DNA from: Acanthosoma haemorrhoidale
Taxonomy: Eukaryota; Arthropoda; Insecta; Hemiptera; Acanthosomatidae
DNA length: 64,000 nt
Assembly: GCA_930367205.1 (NCBI GenBank)
Contig: CAKNEZ010000003.1
Location: forward strand, 124,001-188,000
Direction of reading: 5' to 3'
Part shown: piece by piece, positions 38,881-49,261 of the stretch
Layout: each line of letters starts with the position of its first letter
How positions within the stretch are numbered: the stretch's first letter is position 1
Made by a program: the position numbers and the translations under genes
Notes under the pieces: generated by a model
Told to the model about the DNA's origin: nothing
The model's database searches: none
The model's input: only the letters and a program-made list of their open reading frames with translations

Positions 38881-41303
38881 TGGCGCAGTCGGTAGGACAT
38901 GTGAATTTGAAACCGCCAGAACAATTTATTTTTGAAGGAAATATAGCAGAAGCATGGAAAAGGTGGTATAGAAAGTTTAATCATTACTTGTCGGGTATCG
39001 AAGCACAAGATAAAAAAGATGAAGTAAAAGTTGGTATACTGTTGAGCGTATTAGGAGAAGATGCACAAGATAAATATGAAACCTTTAATTTAACGGCAGA
39101 AGAACAGAAGGAATACGCAATTGTAGTTAAAGCTTTTGAAGATTATTGCATACCTAAAAAAAACGAGACGGTGGCAAGATTTAATTTTTTTCAACGTAAA
39201 CAGAGAAAGGGTGAGTCATTCGATGATTTCATTACAGATTTGAAAAAGTTAAGTGTTGATTGTGCATTTGAAACATTGAAGGATAGCCTTATAAAAGATC
39301 AAATTGTAAGTGGTATACAGGATGAACAAGTGAAAGATAGGTTGTTGCGGGAAGATGATCTAACACTAGATAAATGTACTAATTTATGCAAAGTGGCGGA
39401 GTTAGCAAAACAAAGAATAGAGACGTTGCGAGGTGCAGAAGAAGAGAAAATAAATATAGTACAGCAAAGGAGCAGAACCAAAGCAGCGACGAGTAATCTG
39501 AGAGTGAGTACGCAGCCGTGGACGTCGAAACCAAGTACCAGCGATAGCAGCAAGACATCACTGCAACAAGAGCAGCAATATGGAAGCCAGCAGCGATTGA
39601 GGTGCAATAAATGCGGCAACGTCCATGGGTATAGAAATTGCCCAGCCTACGGTAAAATTTGTATTAAATGTAATAGGATAAATCATTTTGCAAAAATGTG
39701 TAGAATAACTCGAAATATAAATAATGTAAGTATGATTGAGGGAGAGGATGCTGAAATGTACACTTTAGGGAGAATTCTAAAAATAAATAATGTTCAAAAG
39801 GGTTGGGAATTATCTATAAATATATTGGAAAGCAAAACTTCACTTTCAGTCAAGCTCGATACAGGGGCGGAATGCAATGTTTTAAAAAAAAGCGACTATG
39901 AAAATTTGAAAATTAAAGAGAAAATAAATAAAACTGATAACAAATTGGCAAATTACAGTGGTTCTGAAATACCGGTTATAGGAACTGTTATATTAGATTG
40001 TGTAATCAAGGGTAAAATAGAACCAATAAAATTTTATTTAGTAAACTGTAATAGCTCAAGCTCTGTTTTGGGATTAGATACAATTAAAAAACTGAACTTA
40101 ATTACCAGAGTTGAAAATATAAATATGAATACAAATAATGGTCTCACAAAATTGCTTAGCAGATATAAAGAACTATTCGAAGGTATAGGAAAAATCTCAA
40201 AAATATATGATTTCAAATTAAAAGAAGGATATGAAGGAAAAATTGAACCATATCGTAGAATACCTTTTAAATTATTAGATCTTTTCAAAGAAACATTATA
40301 CAGAATGAAAGACAATAAAATTGTTACAGAAGTTAACGAACCTACTGAATTTATGAACCCAATCGTTATCACCAGTAAACCTGATAAATCATTACGTATT
40401 TGTTTAGACCAACAGCATCTTAACACTTGTTTACTAAGAGAACATTGTCCTTTACCTACATTTGAGGAAATATCTAGTAAAATGGCGGGGGCAAAAATGT
40501 TTGCAGTTCTAGACGCATCAAATGGGTTTTGGCATTTAGAACTTACACATAGGAGTTCGTTAATGACGGCTTTTCAAACGCCATATGGTCCATTTAGATT
40601 TTTAAGAATGCCTTTCGGGGTTAGTATTGCACCAGAAGTGTTCCAAAAAACTTATTCAGAGATTTTTGAAGGTATAAAAAACGTAGCTGTGTATATCGAT
40701 GATATAATGATATGGGCAGAAAATGAAAAAGAATTATTAGAAATTTTAGAATTAGTAATGAAAAGAGCTTATGAGCATGGGATTAAATTTAATAAAAACA
40801 AATGTAAGTTTAAAGAAGAAAGAATTAAATTTTTAGGTCATTACTTCAGTAGCAAAGGGATAGAAATTGATGATGACAAAGTCAAAGCAATTAGTGAAAT
40901 GGAAAGACCAAAAGATGTTAAAGCAGTAGAACGATTATTAGGATTGATAACCTATGTGGGTAAATTTGTAGAAAACTCAGCTCAGTTAACGGAACCATTG
41001 CGTAATCTAATTAAAAAAGGTACAATTTTCAACTGGACAAGTGAACATGAAAATTGTTTTAAAAAGATAAAAATATGTTTAAGCAAAACTCCTATTCTAC
41101 AATTATACGATGTAAATAAGGAGTGCAAAATTAGTGTAGACGCTAGTAGTACCGGAGTAGGGGCAGTTCTGTTACAAAATGATTTGCCAGTAGCATATGC
41201 ATCACAAGCATTCACTGAATGTCAAAAATCGTGGGCTCAAATAGAGAAAGAATTATATGCCATAGTGTTTGGATGTGCGTTTCAGACAGTATGTAATCGG
41301 TAA
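38880..41303 (+). CDS. H Gag-Pol, first frame (Gag, protease, RT, part of RNase H)
   Basis: 807 residues starting MAQSVGH at the LTR/primer-site junction. Gag has FNHYLSGIEAQDKKDEVKV and NETVARFNFFQRKQRKGE, typical of Mag/K02A2.6-type elements, and two knuckles (CNKCGNVHGYRNC with an HGxC variant, and CIKCNRINHFAKMC). Protease VKLDTGAECNVL; RT with LRICLDQQHLN, AVLDASNGFWHL and YIDDIMIW; RNase H with SVDASSTGVGAVLLQ. The frame leaves phase near 41287 by one base, giving a false stop at 41303. Confidence 0.92.
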   Translation: MAQSVGHVNLKPPEQFIFEGNIAEAWKRWYRKFNHYLSGIEAQDKKDEVKVGILLSVLGEDAQDKYETFNLTAEEQKEYAIVVKAFEDYCIPKKNETVARFNFFQRKQRKGESFDDFITDLKKLSVDCAFETLKDSLIKDQIVSGIQDEQVKDRLLREDDLTLDKCTNLCKVAELAKQRIETLRGAEEEKINIVQQRSRTKAATSNLRVSTQPWTSKPSTSDSSKTSLQQEQQYGSQQRLRCNKCGNVHGYRNCPAYGKICIKCNRINHFAKMCRITRNINNVSMIEGEDAEMYTLGRILKINNVQKGWELSINILESKTSLSVKLDTGAECNVLKKSDYENLKIKEKINKTDNKLANYSGSEIPVIGTVILDCVIKGKIEPIKFYLVNCNSSSSVLGLDTIKKLNLITRVENINMNTNNGLTKLLSRYKELFEGIGKISKIYDFKLKEGYEGKIEPYRRIPFKLLDLFKETLYRMKDNKIVTEVNEPTEFMNPIVITSKPDKSLRICLDQQHLNTCLLREHCPLPTFEEISSKMAGAKMFAVLDASNGFWHLELTHRSSLMTAFQTPYGPFRFLRMPFGVSIAPEVFQKTYSEIFEGIKNVAVYIDDIMIWAENEKELLEILELVMKRAYEHGIKFNKNKCKFKEERIKFLGHYFSSKGIEIDDDKVKAISEMERPKDVKAVERLLGLITYVGKFVENSAQLTEPLRNLIKKGTIFNWTSEHENCFKKIKICLSKTPILQLYDVNKECKISVDASSTGVGAVLLQNDLPVAYASQAFTECQKSWAQIEKELYAIVFGCAFQTVCNR
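38881..38897 (+). other. tRNA-Ser primer-binding site of H
   Basis: TGGCGCAGTCGGTAGGA directly follows the LTR. It fits the complement of an insect tRNA-Ser 3' end (acceptor CGACTGCG plus CCA). It also encodes the first residues of Gag. Confidence 0.8.
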
Positions 41304-42906
41304 ACCTTTTGGAGTAGAATCAGATCATAAACCACTGATCCTTATTTTAAGACGAAAGATAACTGATATACCAATGAGACTACAAAAAATGCGAATGCGG
41401 TTACAACCATATGATATTAAAGTAACTTATACAAGTGGTAAAAATTTAATAATAGCAGATTTACTATCGAGAGCTCATTTAAAAGAAACTAAAGAGGATG
41501 GAGATTCCAGAATGTATATATTAGAACTTACGTTAGCAAGCGAGATGAGTAATCAAAAGAAACAAAAATATATAGAAGCAACAAAAAATGACATAGAATT
41601 GCAGACATTGAAAAATACAATAAAAAAAGGTTGGCCAAAAGAAATAAAAGATGTACCAAATATAGTTAAATATTATCATACTTACCATGCCGACATTTAT
41701 GAATATGATGACTTACTGTTTAAAAATAATTGTGTAATAGTACCAAACAAATTAAGAGAAGAAGTTTTGAGTAAGTTACATTATAATCATTTAGGCATTG
41801 AAAAAACAAAAGCTAGAGCGAGAGAAATAGTATTTTGGCCCAATATGAATAAAGATATAGAAAACAAAATAAACAACTGTAAAACATGCTTAACGTTCCA
41901 ACGATCAAATCAGAAAGAAAGTCTAATACCAACATTAATACCAGATAAAACATGGGCAACAGTAGGAGCTGATATTTTTTACATTGATAGAAAACCAAAC
42001 ATGTTAGTTGTGGATTATTTTTCTAAATATGTAGATGTTTTACCATTGAAGGATGAAACTAGTGTAACAGTTATAAAAGCATTAAAGTCTTGTTTTGTAC
42101 ACTGGGGTATACCAGAAGAATTCAGATCAGATAATGGCCCACAATTTACGAGTTTTCTATTTAAAACGTTTACAAGAGAATGGAAATTTAAGCATGTTAC
42201 GTCGAGTCCAACATATCCACAAAGTAACGGAATGGTGGAGCGGCACATACAAACTGTGAAAAATGTAATTAGAAAAGCTCATTTTGATAAAAAAGATGTG
42301 TACTTAGCAATACTAGAATTAAACAACACACCAATATCTAATACAATACCTTCTCCAAATGTGATAATGCAAGGTAAAAATGTGAATGGTGTTCTATATG
42401 ATATACCAAAGTTTAAAAGTGAAGAAAATACATATATAAAAGGTGAATTGTTACAAAGACAAAGGAAACAAAAAATTTTTCATGATCAACGAGCCAAAGA
42501 TTTGAAAAAATACGAAAAAGGAGAAAATGTTAGAGTAAGAAACAAACAAAGAATGTGGGATCGGGCTGTAATAATAGATAGAAACATAAACAATAGGGCT
42601 TATCAAATTAAGACAGAGGGAAGCTCCTTATTGACGCGCAATAGAATACACTTAAGAAATGATACTAGCCTACCATTCGAAATAGAAAGTAACGAATATA
42701 GACTTGATGAAAATATTAAACCACAAATTTCGGAAAATTCAAATAATAATAGTAAGGTTAATAATACAGCCGATCCAGCAGATCAGCAATTAATGAACCA
42801 AAGCCAGAGCGAAGATATCAATAATGACAATGACACATATGTAACTCGTAGTGGACGAATCAGTCGTCAGCCAGCATATCTAAAAGAAAACTATGTATCA
42901 CAATAA
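41269..42906 (+). CDS. H Pol, second frame (RNase H end and integrase)
   Basis: Continues after the +1 disturbance: ESDHKPLI of RNase H, DLLSRAH, integrase finger HYNHLGIEKTKAR with CKTCLTFQRS, core VGADIFYI, FRSDNGPQFTS and NGMVERHIQ, and a C-terminal tail ending YLKENYVSQ. All three acidic residues of the integrase are visible. Open to its natural stop. Confidence 0.92.
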   Translation: MDVRFRQYVIGKPFGVESDHKPLILILRRKITDIPMRLQKMRMRLQPYDIKVTYTSGKNLIIADLLSRAHLKETKEDGDSRMYILELTLASEMSNQKKQKYIEATKNDIELQTLKNTIKKGWPKEIKDVPNIVKYYHTYHADIYEYDDLLFKNNCVIVPNKLREEVLSKLHYNHLGIEKTKARAREIVFWPNMNKDIENKINNCKTCLTFQRSNQKESLIPTLIPDKTWATVGADIFYIDRKPNMLVVDYFSKYVDVLPLKDETSVTVIKALKSCFVHWGIPEEFRSDNGPQFTSFLFKTFTREWKFKHVTSSPTYPQSNGMVERHIQTVKNVIRKAHFDKKDVYLAILELNNTPISNTIPSPNVIMQGKNVNGVLYDIPKFKSEENTYIKGELLQRQRKQKIFHDQRAKDLKKYEKGENVRVRNKQRMWDRAVIIDRNINNRAYQIKTEGSSLLTRNRIHLRNDTSLPFEIESNEYRLDENIKPQISENSNNNSKVNNTADPADQQLMNQSQSEDINNDNDTYVTRSGRISRQPAYLKENYVSQ

Positions 42907-42937
42907 AAGGAAAAAAAAAAACAAAAAAAAACGGAGA

Positions 42938-43085
42938 TGTCATATGGTTTGGTTATCTCTATTAAATGAACAAAGCCGGCTGACAATATTAATCTAACCT
43001 ACATAACTTGTGATTCAAATGTACTTATTTAATAGTTAATAAATTATTACTTATATTCAATCAACCTATGTCTTTCATTCTGACA
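42938..43085 (+). repeat. 3' LTR of H
   Basis: Identical to 38733-38880, preceded by an A-rich polypurine stretch ending ACGGAGA. Confidence 0.95.
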
Positions 43086-43090
43086 GTTCT

Positions 43091-44215
43091 TTTGCTGGAC
43101 CAAGTTGGGACAAGGGATCCTTAAAGCAACCTAACCTATTCTTGACTTATTTTTAATACATGTTTCACAAGATCTCCAAATCAATCTTATATGTTTATAC
43201 ATATTTTTAAAATAAAATTTGTGGCCTATTGTTAAAATTAATTGTTTAGTTCCCCTATGACCTTGATCTTGATGTACACTTTCAATAAGTGAAATACCAA
43301 ATTCTTCTGTTATCCAAATTTTTTCACTCTTATTCAGTATTTTGTAAATTATATTATCTTTAATTATCCATTTGTCATCCAATTTTATTAGCTTTTGATT
43401 TTCTTTTAAATCTTCCAGTTTTAATAAATTTGTTTTTTTAATCGCAGAGTTATCATCTGTTTCTTCATTTGATTCTAAAATTAAATTTCTTGATAGACAA
43501 TCTACCTCCAGATTTTCTTTACCTGGGTTATATACAATTTCAAAGTCAAATTGTGAGATATAGTTTAAAATTTGTAGGAGTTCTGGATTATAACTTTTCT
43601 TCACATTAAAGTTTTCTAATGGTCTGTGGTCTGTAAATACCACAAATTGTTTCCGTATCAGATAATATTTCCAGTAAAGTATAGCTTCTTTAATAGCTAA
43701 ACATTCTATAAATATTGCTTTTTTTGTTTTCTGAGCGTTTGTCGGTTTTTTAGAAAAGAAAATTACTGACTTTAGAGATTTGTGTTCTTGTGGTTGTTTT
43801 AGAATTACTCCAACTCCTACAATACTTGCATCAGTGAATATGTATGTTGGAGATTCTGGATAAAATATTGCTAGTGAAGGAGCTGAGCATAAGTATTTTT
43901 TTGTTGTCTCGAAACAATCTTTACATTGTTTTGACTAGTAAAAATCTACATTTTTTCTTAATAAATTTCTCAAGGGTTGTAGCAATATAGTATTTTTTGG
44001 TATATACTCCAAATAGAAGTTTATTTTACCTAATAATTGTCAAACATGTTTCTTTGTTTGAGGTACAGGAAACATTTTAATTGCTGTGAGATTGTCATTC
44101 ATTGGTTATATATAATTATTTCCTATTTCATGACCCAGATAAGTTATCTTGTTTTGTGCAAACTGACACTTTGATTCATTTAATTTAAATCCTGGTTCTT
44201 AACAAACGTAACAAA
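43091..44215 (-). pseudogene. G pol remnant: integrase finger, RNase H, RT
   Basis: Minus strand: an open piece (43643-43131) with VFTDHRPLENFNV, YNPGKENLEVDCLSRN, HQDQGHRGTKQ and CETCIKNKSR; further right a decayed RNase H start (FTDASIVGVGVILKQ) and RT thumb to about 44215. Clear relative of F pol at 1785-2850. The leftmost bases continue into SQLGPA before the H insertion point. Confidence 0.8.
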
Positions 44216-44454
44216 CTTTAAAGCCTATATTTCAACTATTGTTATTAATCAACTAAAACTCTGTAATACCTCACTTTAACTTTACACAATGCGAACCTTC
44301 AATTTACACTTCATCACGCTCTCTATAACCTAAAGTCACGACTTGCAGTCTGACCTACTGTGCTCCCACCATCAAGGTCTTCTGTGCGCGTTGGATTTAT
44401 AAATTAAGAAATACAATGACTCAAGAATTTATCTATATATTATTGTAATATATT
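44216..44454. other. Unassigned stretch
   Basis: 240 bp with no coding signal and no match to another part of the window that I can see; it may be the interior of an old LTR. Confidence 0.3.
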
Positions 44455-44690
44455 GAAATTATTGAAGGTGCGGTGAATAAACTGATATCAGTTTATTGTT
44501 AAAGAAAGCAAGCAATTTTATTCACTATATTTTATATTAAACAATTATTTACATTATTTACATAATCTTACCTTTAAACAATCTAATTAGAAAGTTTGTG
44601 ACTTAATGTAACCTTTCTCTATTCTCTGACATTTTAGAATATTGCTGATAGCTCCATCTAGTGGTGGTATACGGCGTATATATAATAAAT
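44455..44690 (-). repeat. Diverged A-like LTR
   Basis: Shares ATTATTGAAGGTG, GGTGAATAAACTGA and ATTTTATTCACTATA with the A LTR, but with many changes; the CAG before the donor has become AAG (AAAG|GTAAG). Confidence 0.7.
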
Positions 44691-44699
44691 GGTACACTA

Positions 44700-45293
44700 T
44701 ATGCAATGAAGAAAGATAAATTATTTTTAGATATAGATGAAAATATTAGTTCAAAGACTTTTGTGATGCTTATGATGGCAAAATTATCATAAAATGATTT
44801 AATTGAGGATTCTTACTGTCCGTTTGCAGCCCCGGTAACTCTAGCATTTTACAGACATGAACACAAAAGGTCAAGATTATGTATAGATTTTCGTGAACTG
44901 AACAAACAAGTTATGCCACAAGCTCAACCATGTCATGATTTAATAATACAAACAAGAAACTGCAAATACTTAACCAGACTATATATGAATTCCGCATTTG
45001 AGTCAATTCCATTGACGCATCGAAGATAGACAGAAAACAGGATTTGTCACACAAGAAGGGCACTTCTGATGGACATGCCTACTGTACAGTTTAAAAACAT
45101 CACCAGCTATTTTCCAAAGAATTTTATCCAGCCTCTTAAGAAAGCACAATTTAAAAGACTTTCCAGAAAATTGCATAGATACATCTTAATTTTTTCAAAA
45201 TCATTCAAAGAACATAAGGACACATCGAAAAAGTAATAAAATCAGTACTTAATGAAGGTTTCAGATTAAAATTGAAAAAAGTAAATAAGTAAA
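44700..45293 (+). pseudogene. A-like gag and RT fragments on the plus strand
   Basis: Plus-strand pieces: Gag YAMKKDKLFLDIDENISSKT, then a jump to RT EDSYCPFAAPVTLAF, RLCIDFRELNKQ and TRNCKYLTRL, with many stops afterwards, ending at INEGFRLKLKK-like residues near 45280. An internally deleted relic in the opposite orientation to A itself. Confidence 0.75.
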
Positions 45294-45484
45294 TGTGTTG
45301 CTATTATTGAATAAACACAACTGTTACATTTGTATTCACATTTATTAATTATAATTACATCACAGCAGCTCATGGCGACTACGACTCTAAACACAGCTCC
45401 TTGATAACAACATATAACCCAACAAAAAGGTAACGACAGTGTTGTCACCATATTCTAAAATATACAACATACAATATCCAAACA
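45294..45484 (-). repeat. Copia-like LTR
   Basis: 191 bp, TGTGTTGCTA...TATCCAAACA on plus; the following TCTTCCCCTTC is a polypurine tract in the minus sense. GTGTTGTCACCA is shared with the J LTR. The rest of the element is lost or hidden beyond L. Confidence 0.55.
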
Positions 45485-45612
45485 TCTTCCCCTTCAAGTC
45501 TCTCAATTTATACTTAAAAAACAAAACATTTTAATCACTAAGCACCATAGCTGTAGGAAACATTATCAAGAAAATAATATAAGCTACACCTATAGGTAAA
45601 ATACATTACAAT
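45485..45612. other. Short internal remnant before L
   Basis: 128 AT-rich bases after the copia-like LTR, ending in ACAAT, the duplicated target of L. No coding signal. Confidence 0.4.
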
Positions 45613-46296
45613 TGTAGCGTAGCATAAATATATGTAAATCACCCTACACTCGGGTTAGTAATGTATTATAATATAATGTAAATCTTGTAAGCTTCTTTGG
45701 AATAAATCAGGGTCGCGGCACGTGGTAGGAGGCAGGCAGACATTCGGGCACCGACAGATGGCAATAAACCAAGAGAATTAGCCACCTGACTGCCATATAC
45801 TCTAGGGAAAGGATACTCACCCCTATTAGAATAGGCCTTCAGTCCCTTATAGCAACCATAAAAAACACACCCTTTTATTCCGACGGCCATATAACGAAGA
45901 GGCACTGGGCACCTGCATATCGTAAAACATACCCCTGTCAGCAACTGCACCTCTCACAAGGTAAGGGAATATGGTATAAAAAGGCCAGGAAATAAAGGGC
46001 TGAACCTACTCTCTCTCTCTGCTGTCCTATGAGTTGCCACGCTGTCTCACACCTGCCGCCTCAGCCTACCAGACTGCCGTGCCCCGTTTGAACTCTGAAC
46101 CGGTATTATCTTTTAAGCTACCTCTCTACCTTTTTCTTTTGAACATAGTGTCTTGTCGGGACACATTCCTATCAATAAATGGTGTCAGATATTAAAATGC
46201 CGACATGGAACAATGGTCCATGTTATAAACTACGTCAATCCGCACTTGTCACCAGGGCTAGAGTGATCAGGAACTCCCCTAGTGACGCCCCCGACA
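45613..46296 (+). repeat. 5' LTR of L with promoter
   Basis: TGTAGCGTAGCA...GACGCCCCCGACA. TATAAAAA at 45974-45981 is a good core promoter; AATAAA occurs near 45988 and again near 46172. Partner 50826-51508. Confidence 0.93.
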
Positions 46297-46427
46297 ATTG
46301 GTAACCTTCGACGTGAATGAGAAGCTCAACGTGATCAAGACACCGCGACAATTGGTGAACTTGATGTGAACGAGAAATCCGACAACTGGTGAACCCGCCG
46401 TGATCTCAGAAGAAACCTTTTCTTACG
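46293..46427 (+). repeat. L leader with three primer-site-like repeats
   Basis: GACAATTGGTAACC at 46293, GACAATTGGTGAAC at 46347 and GACAACTGGTGAAC at 46381 start three related units, each followed by a GTGA-containing segment. The first is at the LTR edge and is the likely primer site; C has one unit. Confidence 0.7.
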
Positions 46428-49261
46428 ATGGCCAACTCACCAGCTCCGTCCGACGAATCATGCTGTGCGACCGTACACGCCATTTCTCGGACGTGCAAAC
46501 TGCCGGAATTTCATGAAGAAGACCCAAGACTGTGGTTCCTGCAGGTCAAAATATTTTTTTAACGAGCCGGATCTCTTCGCCTAAGGCCAAATCGGAGCAT
46601 ATTTACGCTCAGCTTCCGTTCAAGGTACTAACACAGGTCGCAGACCTAGCGTATTCTCCAAGCGATAGTCCCTACGAAGACTTAAAGGCTTGTCTTATCG
46701 AAACATACAGCCAGAGCCACTACAGACGACTGATCCGGTTATTGGAAGAGACACACCTCGGAGACCAGAAACCTTCACATCTCCTGCGGCAAATGCAAGC
46801 ACTGGCAGGACCCACGACCTTGGAGGACGTCATTCGCACCCTCTGGCTTTGCGCCTTGCCAGACATGGTCCGCGAAATACTGGCATCGCACTACGAGGCA
46901 AAATTCTCGAAACTGACGTTAATAGCGGACAAAATCATGGACTTAAGTTCAACAACCGCGATACACGCAGTCCAGCCCGCATCGACTCACGAGGTCAGCC
47001 TGCCACGCTCCAGCTGTGACTGCCCGACAGTCATCGCACAGCTCACCCAACAAGTAACTGTGCTGGCCAATTCCATGAACAGACGAGAAGAAAACGGGAC
47101 CGTTCAGCGATACCAGCGACCGAAACCAACTACCGGATCTAGTAATAAGGGCTTATGCTTCTACCACGACAGATTTGGTAAGGAATCATATCAATGTCGC
47201 AGGCCCTGTAGGTGGGTTGATGACGCTACCACACCGACGAGGAAACTACAAGTCGCCACGGTCAAAGTGGTACCCATGGCAGGCCTAACCTTTCGCCACC
47301 TATTCGTGACAGACGTCCGCACTCGGCAGCATTATCTGATAGATACGGGAGCAGCTATCTCCGTACTTCCGCCACCCAAAGTAAAAAAGGCTATATCTTC
47401 TGACTACCAGCTCTACGCCGCTAACGGCAGCGCCATTCTAACGTATGGAGAAGTCAACAGGAACCTCGACCTAGGCCTGCAACGGATCTTCAAATGGAAC
47501 TTCATTATGGCAGAAGTCCAGGAGCCAATCCTAGGTGCCGACTTCCTGGCTCATTATCACCTACTGGTAGATCTTCAGCACCGCCAGCTGATCGATGGCA
47601 TGACCGGTCGTCGTACCACGGGAAGAACACACGTCGCTACGCTCTCCGTGATATCAAACATACCACCCGGCAACAAATACGCCGGCCTCTTACGGCGCTA
47701 CCCTCAGCTAACACGACCGCAACAACCTATGGGCTCAATTCCGCTGACAAAGGTAGAGCAGTACATAGACACTTGGGGACCACCCGTATGCAGCAAGGCT
47801 CGTCGATTAGCGCCAGCAAATTATCAGGCCGCCAAGGAAGAATTCTGGCGTATGATAGACGAAGGAATTTGTCGGCCCTCCAACAGCCCGTGGGCCAGCC
47901 CCCTTCACATTGTTACGAAAAAGGACGGAACAATACGCCCCTGCAGAGACTACCGACAACTGAACAATAAAACCATCCCAGACCGTTATGGTGTGCCCAA
48001 CATTTCAGACTTTAACAACCAGTTGTTTGGCACTACCATATTTTCAACACTTGACATCAAAAGGGCTTACCATCACATTCCGCTAAACCCTCAGGACATC
48101 CCCAAAACGGCTATTATCACACCCTTCGGACTTTTTGAATTCCTCCGAATGACGTTCGGACTTCGCAACGCTGCCCAGTCGTTCCAGAGGTATATGGACA
48201 ACATTGTTAGAGATCTACAATTTGTGTTCGTATACCTCGATGACATACTAATCGCTTCGGCCAACGAAGAGGAACACCAGCGTCACCTGGAAACAGTCTT
48301 CGGTCGTCTGGCTGCTCATAGTCTAACCCTTAACATCGCGAAATGCGTGCTAGGACAGCCCGAGGTCAGATTCCTAGGGTACCATGTCTCACCCCAGGGC
48401 ATCGTTCCATCGCCAGCTAAAGTACAGGTGATCTTAGACTACCCCCGACCTACTACGATACGAGACCTCAGACGTTTTCTCGGTATGATCAACTTTTATC
48501 GCCGGTGCTTACCTAACACAGCAGAACACCAGAGGGTACTTAACGCCTACCTACAAGGGGCCAAGAAAAATGACCGTACCATAATCGACTGGACCGAAGA
48601 AGCTGCTAGCGCCTTCGAGGAAACCCAAAGGACTCTGGCAAACGCCGCCCATCTTGCTCATCCATCAACAGACGGGCAGCTCATCCTAGCCGCTGACGCC
48701 AGCGACACAGCTATGGGTGCGGCACTACAACAGATGGAGGGAGGTGCTCTAAGGCCCATCGGTTTCTTCAGCCGCGCTTTTAACACTGCTCAGTCGAAAT
48801 ACAGCACCTTCGATAGAGAGCTATTAGCTATCTACGAAGCAGTCAAATATTTTCGACAGCATCTCGAAGCGCGCGAAGTAATCATTTATACAGACCACAA
48901 GCCGCTCACACACGCCCAACAAAGTGACACTTCCTGCCCACGACCCATGCGATACCTAAATTACATAGCTCAATTCACGACAGAAATACGCTATTGTAAG
49001 GGTGAGGACAACGTCGTGGCGGATGCCCTCTCGCGAATAGAAGCCGTCTGTGTACCTGAAAACTTTCAACAATTACACACGGCTCAAGTAGAAGATCACG
49101 AATTAACACTCTTCAGGGAACAGAACACCACATGCAGGCTAGAGCCCGTTAACATCCCCGGCAGCGACATTCTCTCATTTGCGAGACCTCACTGGGGGAG
49201 CCAAGGCCGTACTTGCCTTCGGGTTTTCGAAGATCCACCCTCGACCAGCTGCACAGCCTAA
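46428..49261 (+). pseudogene. L Gag-Pol (Gag, protease, RT, RNase H)
   Basis: Starts at ATG 46428 (MANSPAPSDESC), but two small indels near 46555 and 46580 disturb Gag; the main frame 46532-49261 is open for 909 codons. Gag: LLEETHLGDQKPSHLLRQMQ; a CHCC-like segment CFYHDRFGKESYQCRRPC (about 209-226); protease LIDTGAAISVLP (DTG 271-273); RT with IRPCRDYRQLN, FSTLDIKRAYHHIPL, VYLDDILIA and FLGYHVSPQG; RNase H with AADASDTAMGAALQQ, FDRELLAIYEAV, YTDHKPL and VADALSRIE. The frame then slips near 49210. Confidence 0.9.

Larger units (their letters stand above)
38733..43085 (+). mobile_element. Ty3/gypsy (Mag lineage) element H, very young
   Basis: 4,353 bp, plus strand, 148-bp LTRs that are identical by eye, target duplication GTTCT (38728-38732 and 43086-43090) in the integrase of G. 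tRNA-Ser-type primer site. Only one frame break, in RNase H. Polypurine-rich tract before the 3' LTR. Confidence 0.95.
37625..44215 (-). mobile_element. Ty3/gypsy element G, split by H, 5'-truncated
   Basis: Minus-strand relative of F. 3' LTR 37625-37905, polypurine GGGGGGA, integrase C-terminus and core to 38732, then H, then the integrase finger, RNase H and RT remnants to about 44215, where homology stops. The gag, protease and 5' LTR are missing. Confidence 0.85.

Noticed and set aside
38881..38897. Possible tRNA-like sequence (GCGCAGTCGGTAG)
   Set aside because: It looks like the 5' part of a tRNA gene but no cloverleaf follows; its place beside the LTR makes it a primer site. The same holds at 55982.
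3300..45000. env-like third gene in the Ty3/gypsy elements
   Set aside because: No frame with a signal peptide, membrane anchor or glycosylation pattern lies between integrase and the 3' LTR in D, E, M or H.
45666..45950. Minus-strand frames in both L LTRs (94 and 85 codons)
   Set aside because: They lie antisense to LTR promoter sequence, are the same in both LTRs because the LTRs are copies, and resemble no protein.
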